From contig CALKMY010000217.1 of the NCBI GenBank assembly GCA_938091275.1, positions 1 through 9,201 on the forward strand: a stretch of 9,201 nucleotides of DNA, written 5' to 3'. Below are positions 6,037-9,201 of the stretch, piece after piece (position 1 is the first letter of the stretch; each line of letters starts with the position of its first letter). Under the pieces are notes generated by a model. That model made no database searches. It was not told the DNA's origin and saw only the letters and a program-made list of their open reading frames with translations. Origin of the DNA: Candidatus Nanopelagicales bacterium. Its GTDB lineage: Bacteria; Actinomycetota; Actinomycetes; S36-B12. The translations under genes were made by a program, and so were the position numbers.

Positions 6037-7023
6037 ATGCCCGCCCAGCCGTCCACCGACGTTCCCGAGGTCATCACCGTCGGGCGCGTGAGCGTGGACT
6101 TGTATGCCCAAGAAGTACACGCCTCCTTCACCGACCCTCAAACGTTTCGCAAGTCCATCGGTGGAAGCCCCACCAATGTGGCCGTCGCAGCGGCTCGCCA
6201 CGGTCATCATTCGGCCGTCGTCACAAAGGTCGGAACGGATGCTCTCGGCGACTACGTCATCGCGTTGCTGAACGAGTGGGGGGTGGATACCCGGTACGTC
6301 GGCCGCGACGCTTCGGCTCTCACTCCCGTCGTGCTCGCCGCCCTGGCGCCACCCGAGGAGCCACAGATCATCTTCTACCGGGGTCAGGCTGCACCGGACA
6401 CGACGGTGACCCAGGACGAGGTTCCCGTCGACGATGTTCGCGGGTGCCGGGTGTTGTGGATGAGTCAAGGGGCCCTCGCTCTCGGGGCAACAGCGGAGTC
6501 GTCCTTCGCGTGGCTACAGCTCCGCGGTAGATCCGACGATCGAGACACGGTTCTGGACTTGGACTACCGACCGACGATGTGGTCATCGGTACACGAGGCT
6601 CGAGCTGCAGCCCAGCGCGCGATTGCGCAGAGCAGCGTGGTGGTGGGCAATAGAACCGAATGTGAGATGGCTGTCGGTCTCGACGAGCCGGACGCGATAG
6701 TCGACGATTTGCTCGAGCGTGGCGTTCGATTGGCCATTGTGAAACTCGGTGGTGGCGGTGTACTCGTTGCCGATAGCAGTGACAGAGTGCGCATCGATCC
6801 CCTTGACATCGATGTGCTTTGTGGCCTTGGTGCCGGTGACGCTTTCGGAGGGGCGCTCGTGCATGGTCTGCTGTCGGGGTGGGACCTCGAGCGCATCGGA
6901 CGCTTCGCAAATGGTGCGGGAGCGTACGTGGCTACGCAATTGACCTGCGCGGATGCGATGCCGACAACAACGATGGTGGATGAGGTCGTGGAACACGGCG
7001 GCACCCGGGGATTGCGGGAGTGA
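6037..7023 (+). CDS. iolC: 5-dehydro-2-deoxygluconokinase
   Basis: PfkB/ribokinase-family kinase of 328 residues that phosphorylates 2-deoxy-5-keto-D-gluconate at C6 with ATP in myo-inositol catabolism. Visible motifs are GRVSVDLY near the N-terminus, the first PfkB signature IGGSPTNVAVAAARHG from 41, the magnesium-associated NxxE motif as Asn205 to Glu208 (NRTE), KLGGGGVLV in the nucleotide region, and the second signature GLGAGDAFGGALVHG with catalytic base Asp268 in GAGD. The YAQE segment after the first strand (23-26) is typical of IolC rather than ribokinase or 2-keto-3-deoxygluconate kinase. It is a single-domain form, without the C-terminal DUF2090 extension seen in some proteobacterial IolC proteins; a separate aldolase gene follows instead. 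The strong AAGGAG at 6026-6031 supports the ATG. It is the first gene of a tightly packed operon with the aldolase and iolB. Confidence 0.93.
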   Translation: MPAQPSTDVPEVITVGRVSVDLYAQEVHASFTDPQTFRKSIGGSPTNVAVAAARHGHHSAVVTKVGTDALGDYVIALLNEWGVDTRYVGRDASALTPVVLAALAPPEEPQIIFYRGQAAPDTTVTQDEVPVDDVRGCRVLWMSQGALALGATAESSFAWLQLRGRSDDRDTVLDLDYRPTMWSSVHEARAAAQRAIAQSSVVVGNRTECEMAVGLDEPDAIVDDLLERGVRLAIVKLGGGGVLVADSSDRVRIDPLDIDVLCGLGAGDAFGGALVHGLLSGWDLERIGRFANGAGAYVATQLTCADAMPTTTMVDEVVEHGGTRGLRE

Positions 7024-7028
7024 GGGCG

Positions 7029-7940
7029 ATGGAACATCAACTCGACAGGGCGGATTACGCCGCACTCATCGAAGCACGCGTGCGCGCACCGGAGTCGCTG
7101 CAGTCGGCCCTCAAGGGTCGTATCCGTCGTGAACTGATCGGTGACGACGGCAATCTGCTGATCGTCGCGGTCGACCACACGGCTCGCGGCATGTTGGCTG
7201 CCGGGTCAGACCCGCTGGCGGTTGCCGATCGATACACCTTGCTGGACCGCGTGATGAGGGCACTTCGGGTGCCGGGCGTGGACGGTGTCATGGCCAGCGC
7301 GGACATCTTGGAGGAGCTTGCGTGGCTCGGAGCCCTCGATGGTGTTGTCGCCATCGGCACGATGAATCGCGGCGGCATCATCGGGGCTCGCTGGGAGTTG
7401 GACGACCGACTCACCGCGTACGACGCTGACCACATCGAGGAATTCGGTCTCGATGGCGGCAAAACACTGTTGCGAATCGAGGACACCGATGCGGGCGTGG
7501 CGAGAACCCTCGAAATGGTGGCGGCGCTGTCGACCGAACTCGCGGACCGCAAACTGCTGAACATGATCGAGCCTTTGCCGTATGTCATCGACGATGCTGG
7601 CCGGGCACGACTTGATTCATCGACCGAGCGGCTGATTAAGGTCGTCGCGATCGCGTCGGGCTTGGGATCATCTTCTGCCTACACCTGGCTGAAGTTGCCC
7701 GCATCCCCGGATATGGATCAAGTGGCCGGTGCCACGTCCATGCCAATCGTGATGCTCGGTGGCGACCCGGGGGCAGACGCGGCGCGCACCTTCGCCGGAT
7801 GGAAGGCCGCGATGAAAGAGCCGAACGTACGAGGTCTGGTTGCCGGTCGTGCGCTCGTGTATCCGGAGGACGGCGACGTCGAAGGTGCCGTAACGATGGC
7901 GGCACGTATCGTCCACCCCAACCAAGGAGCAACAGCATGA
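7029..7940 (+). CDS. Cgl0159-family (beta/alpha)8-barrel aldolase of the inositol operon
   Basis: A TIM-barrel protein of about 303 residues resembling the Cgl0159 family that sits beside iolC in Corynebacterium, related in fold to DeoC/LacD class I aldolases. Useful landmarks are LLIVAVDHTARG around 43-54 (strand 1, Asp49-His50), GVMASADILEEL, GGKTLLRIED, and SSAYTWLKLPAS, where Lys222 sits in the place expected for a Schiff-base lysine on strand 6. Near the C-terminus GLVAGRALVYPED resembles the phosphate-binding loop of such barrels. Between iolC and iolB, the likely reaction is cleavage of 2-deoxy-5-keto-gluconate 6-phosphate to dihydroxyacetone phosphate and malonate semialdehyde, replacing class II IolJ; this is inference. 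I chose ATG 7029 because GGGAG (7016-7020) lies 8 bases before it. A GTG at 7020 overlapping the iolC stop (GTGA) would add three residues and is the alternative. The 3' end overlaps iolB by 4 bp. Confidence 0.83.
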   Translation: MEHQLDRADYAALIEARVRAPESLQSALKGRIRRELIGDDGNLLIVAVDHTARGMLAAGSDPLAVADRYTLLDRVMRALRVPGVDGVMASADILEELAWLGALDGVVAIGTMNRGGIIGARWELDDRLTAYDADHIEEFGLDGGKTLLRIEDTDAGVARTLEMVAALSTELADRKLLNMIEPLPYVIDDAGRARLDSSTERLIKVVAIASGLGSSSAYTWLKLPASPDMDQVAGATSMPIVMLGGDPGADAARTFAGWKAAMKEPNVRGLVAGRALVYPEDGDVEGAVTMAARIVHPNQGATA

Positions 7941-8839
7941 GCAGCGATCGCACGTGGTTCATTCCCGCCGACAGTGCGCCGGACGGCCGAGCCGATTGTC
8001 GGATCACGCCGGAATCTGCCGGATGGACCTACTGCGGAATGTATGTCTTCACGCTACGAGCGGGTGACCCTGCCGAGTTCACGCTCGATGGCGAAGAGGG
8101 TGTCTTGGTGTCGTTGTCCGCGCAGAACTTCACCGTCACGGTGGACGGCACGGCCTTCGACATGCAAGGACGCGAAGGTGTCTTCGCCGCCGTGTCCGAC
8201 TGGATGTACCTCCCGGTTGGCTCGCAGGTTGCCATCGCTGGCACGTCCGGCGAGGTCGCGATCGTCACGGCCCGAGCCTCGCAGGCGTTCCCGGTGCACT
8301 ACGGCTCAGCCGACAGCGTTGCGGTCGAGGTCCGAGGCGCCGGCCGCGCTACGCGGCAGGTGACCAACTATGCGACCCCAGACTCTTTTGATGGGGCCCA
8401 CAAAATCAATGTGTGCGAGGTGATCACGCCGGGAGGCAACTGGTCGTCATGGCCTCCTCACCGCCATGACGGCATTGGCGAGTGCGTGACAATGAACGAG
8501 GAGATCTACTACTTCCGCATCGGCCGTGAAGACGGCCCGCACGGCGATCCCACGGGTACCGGTCTGTTCCGCCTCTACACGGTGGACGGTAGCCATGACG
8601 AGACACTGAGCATCGCCGACCAGGACACGTATCTGGTGCCCGAGGGCTACCACGGGCCGACCGTTGCCAACCCCGAGTACCCGATGTATTTCCTGAATGT
8701 CTTAGCCGGTCCTGGGGAGGACCGCACGATGGCCTTCTGCGACGACCCCGACCAACACTGGATCCGGGAATCGTGGGCCGGAATGGAACAAGATCCGCGG
8801 TTGCCGATGACGTCGGCCACCGGACGAGTGAAGAAATAG
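7937..8839 (+). CDS. iolB: 5-deoxy-glucuronate isomerase
   Basis: Cupin-fold isomerase of 300 residues that converts 5-deoxy-D-glucuronate to 2-deoxy-5-keto-D-gluconate, the substrate of IolC. The diagnostic segment is WPPHRHD with His175 and His177, then NEEIYYFRI with Glu188/Glu189, and VPEGYHGP with His239; together these form the probable metal site of the second cupin barrel. Tail residues FLNVLAGPGEDR also fit the family. The start is the ATG at 7937, which overlaps the aldolase stop (ATGA) and has AAGGAG at 7924-7929, 7 bases upstream. The frame is open further left to about 7799, but that part lies inside the aldolase gene and has no matching family sequence, so it is not included. 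The protein is cytoplasmic, with no signal peptide. The order kinase, aldolase, isomerase implies co-transcription from the iolC promoter. Confidence 0.94.
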   Translation: MSSDRTWFIPADSAPDGRADCRITPESAGWTYCGMYVFTLRAGDPAEFTLDGEEGVLVSLSAQNFTVTVDGTAFDMQGREGVFAAVSDWMYLPVGSQVAIAGTSGEVAIVTARASQAFPVHYGSADSVAVEVRGAGRATRQVTNYATPDSFDGAHKINVCEVITPGGNWSSWPPHRHDGIGECVTMNEEIYYFRIGREDGPHGDPTGTGLFRLYTVDGSHDETLSIADQDTYLVPEGYHGPTVANPEYPMYFLNVLAGPGEDRTMAFCDDPDQHWIRESWAGMEQDPRLPMTSATGRVKK

Positions 8840-9201
8840 GTGACCGCACCCATGAAAAAGCACGTTGGCGTCGCTGTTCTCGGTCTCGGCTGGATGGGCC
8901 AAGCGCACAGCAGATCGATGTTGCGTATTCCTTCGCTGTTTCCGGAGCGATCGGTCGACCCCCGGCTGGTTGTCTGCGCGGACACCGAGGAGTCTCGGCG
9001 TGCCCGCGCGGTCGAGGACTTCGGGTTCGAGCGGTCGGTGGAGAATTGGGAAGAGGCGGTAAGCGCGGACGACGTCGACGCCGTGTGGGTGACCGCTCCC
9101 AACATGCTGCACATTCCGATGATCGAAGCAGCAACCGCGGCCGGTAAGGCTGTCTTCAGCGAGAAACCGATCGGTGGCAAGCCTGAGCAGGCAGTACGGG
9201 C
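8840..9201 (+). CDS. Second Gfo/Idh/MocA dehydrogenase, N-terminal part, runs off the window
   Basis: About 120 residues are visible and no stop occurs before the edge. The N-terminal Rossmann fold is clear: VAVLGLGWMGQAHS gives the GxGxxG motif at 15-20 (numbered from the GTG), followed by a strand ending VVCAD, then VWVTAPNMLH, and the EKP motif at 108-110 in FSEKPIGG with Lys109. These identify an NAD(P)-dependent cyclitol or sugar dehydrogenase. The catalytic Asp/His pair lies beyond the window, so its substrate cannot be judged; inositol isomers are likely from the operon. Its sequence differs clearly from the leftward dehydrogenase at 4895-5908, so the two are not a recent duplication. 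The GTG at 8840 follows the iolB stop directly; an in-frame ATG at 8852 gives a protein four residues shorter. Neither has a good ribosome site, although GAAGAAA precedes the GTG, so translational coupling to iolB is plausible. Confidence 0.85.
   Translation, partial: MTAPMKKHVGVAVLGLGWMGQAHSRSMLRIPSLFPERSVDPRLVVCADTEESRRARAVEDFGFERSVENWEEAVSADDVDAVWVTAPNMLHIPMIEAATAAGKAVFSEKPIGGKPEQAVR

Noticed and set aside
4883..6091. Long plus-strand open frame (402 codons) opposite the dehydrogenase gene
   Set aside because: It is antisense to a gene with clear family motifs, runs on through the intergenic region into iolC in another frame, has an Arg/Gly/Asp-rich composition without recognisable motifs and no ribosome site. 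Such frames are expected opposite high-GC genes.
7799..7936. Upstream extension of the iolB frame by 46 codons
   Set aside because: It lies inside the aldolase gene, is low-complexity Arg-rich, and the ATG at 7937 has a good AAGGAG and an ATGA overlap giving the normal IolB length.
8424..9180. Two minus-strand open frames (236 and 177 codons) over iolB and the second dehydrogenase
   Set aside because: Both are opposite clearly conserved plus-strand coding sequence, are Arg/Pro/Ser-rich and lack ribosome sites.
1..9201. Mobile elements, CRISPR array, tRNA or other RNA genes, defence system
   Set aside because: No transposase, integrase, terminal repeat, spaced repeat array or cloverleaf was seen; all genes belong to metabolic or regulatory families and base composition looks even.

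Overview
The window looks like a piece of a high-GC actinobacterial chromosome (Actinomycetota, possibly a Rhodococcus or other Nocardiaceae/Mycobacteriales relative). The evidence is the strong G/C preference at third codon positions, GTG starts, stop/start overlaps of the ATGA and GTGA kind, a probable leaderless promoter, and an inositol cluster that includes an aldolase family I know from Corynebacterium. The genus is inference. The window is densely coded, with no gap above about 130 bp, and I see no RNA gene, insertion sequence, phage gene or CRISPR array.

Left part (1-1451): a small DUF6457 protein overlaps a MoeA-type molybdenum insertase by 4 bp. Together they are a molybdenum cofactor unit. 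The junction carries a perfect 14-bp direct repeat (period 16 bp) that supplies the stop codon of the first gene and the ribosome site and start of the second. The MoeA has an altered version of its usual GGVSVG motif.

Middle part (1459-3855): an ArsR-family repressor with no classical metal ligands (minus strand) is divergent from an acetoacetyl-CoA synthetase (plus strand). The 126-bp gap between them holds a likely leaderless promoter for the repressor and a perfect CGGAT-N4-ATCCG inverted repeat.

Right part (3892-9201): this is a myo-inositol catabolic locus built around a divergent promoter region at 5909-6036. Leftward run a Gfo/Idh/MocA dehydrogenase with the Lys/Asp/His triad of inositol 2-dehydrogenase and then, overlapping it, a LacI-family regulator. 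Rightward run iolC (5-dehydro-2-deoxygluconokinase), a Cgl0159-family TIM-barrel aldolase, iolB (5-deoxyglucuronate isomerase) and a second Gfo/Idh/MocA dehydrogenase that leaves the window incomplete. Chemically, a dehydrogenase oxidises inositol, IolB and IolC act late in the pathway to make 2-deoxy-5-keto-gluconate 6-phosphate, and the aldolase probably splits it to dihydroxyacetone phosphate and malonate semialdehyde. The dehydratase (IolE), hydrolase (IolD), semialdehyde dehydrogenase (IolA) and transporter are not in the window and may lie beyond the right edge. A 14-bp imperfect palindrome with a central CG, of the type bound by LacI-family proteins, sits directly on the iolC ribosome binding site and is the best candidate operator.
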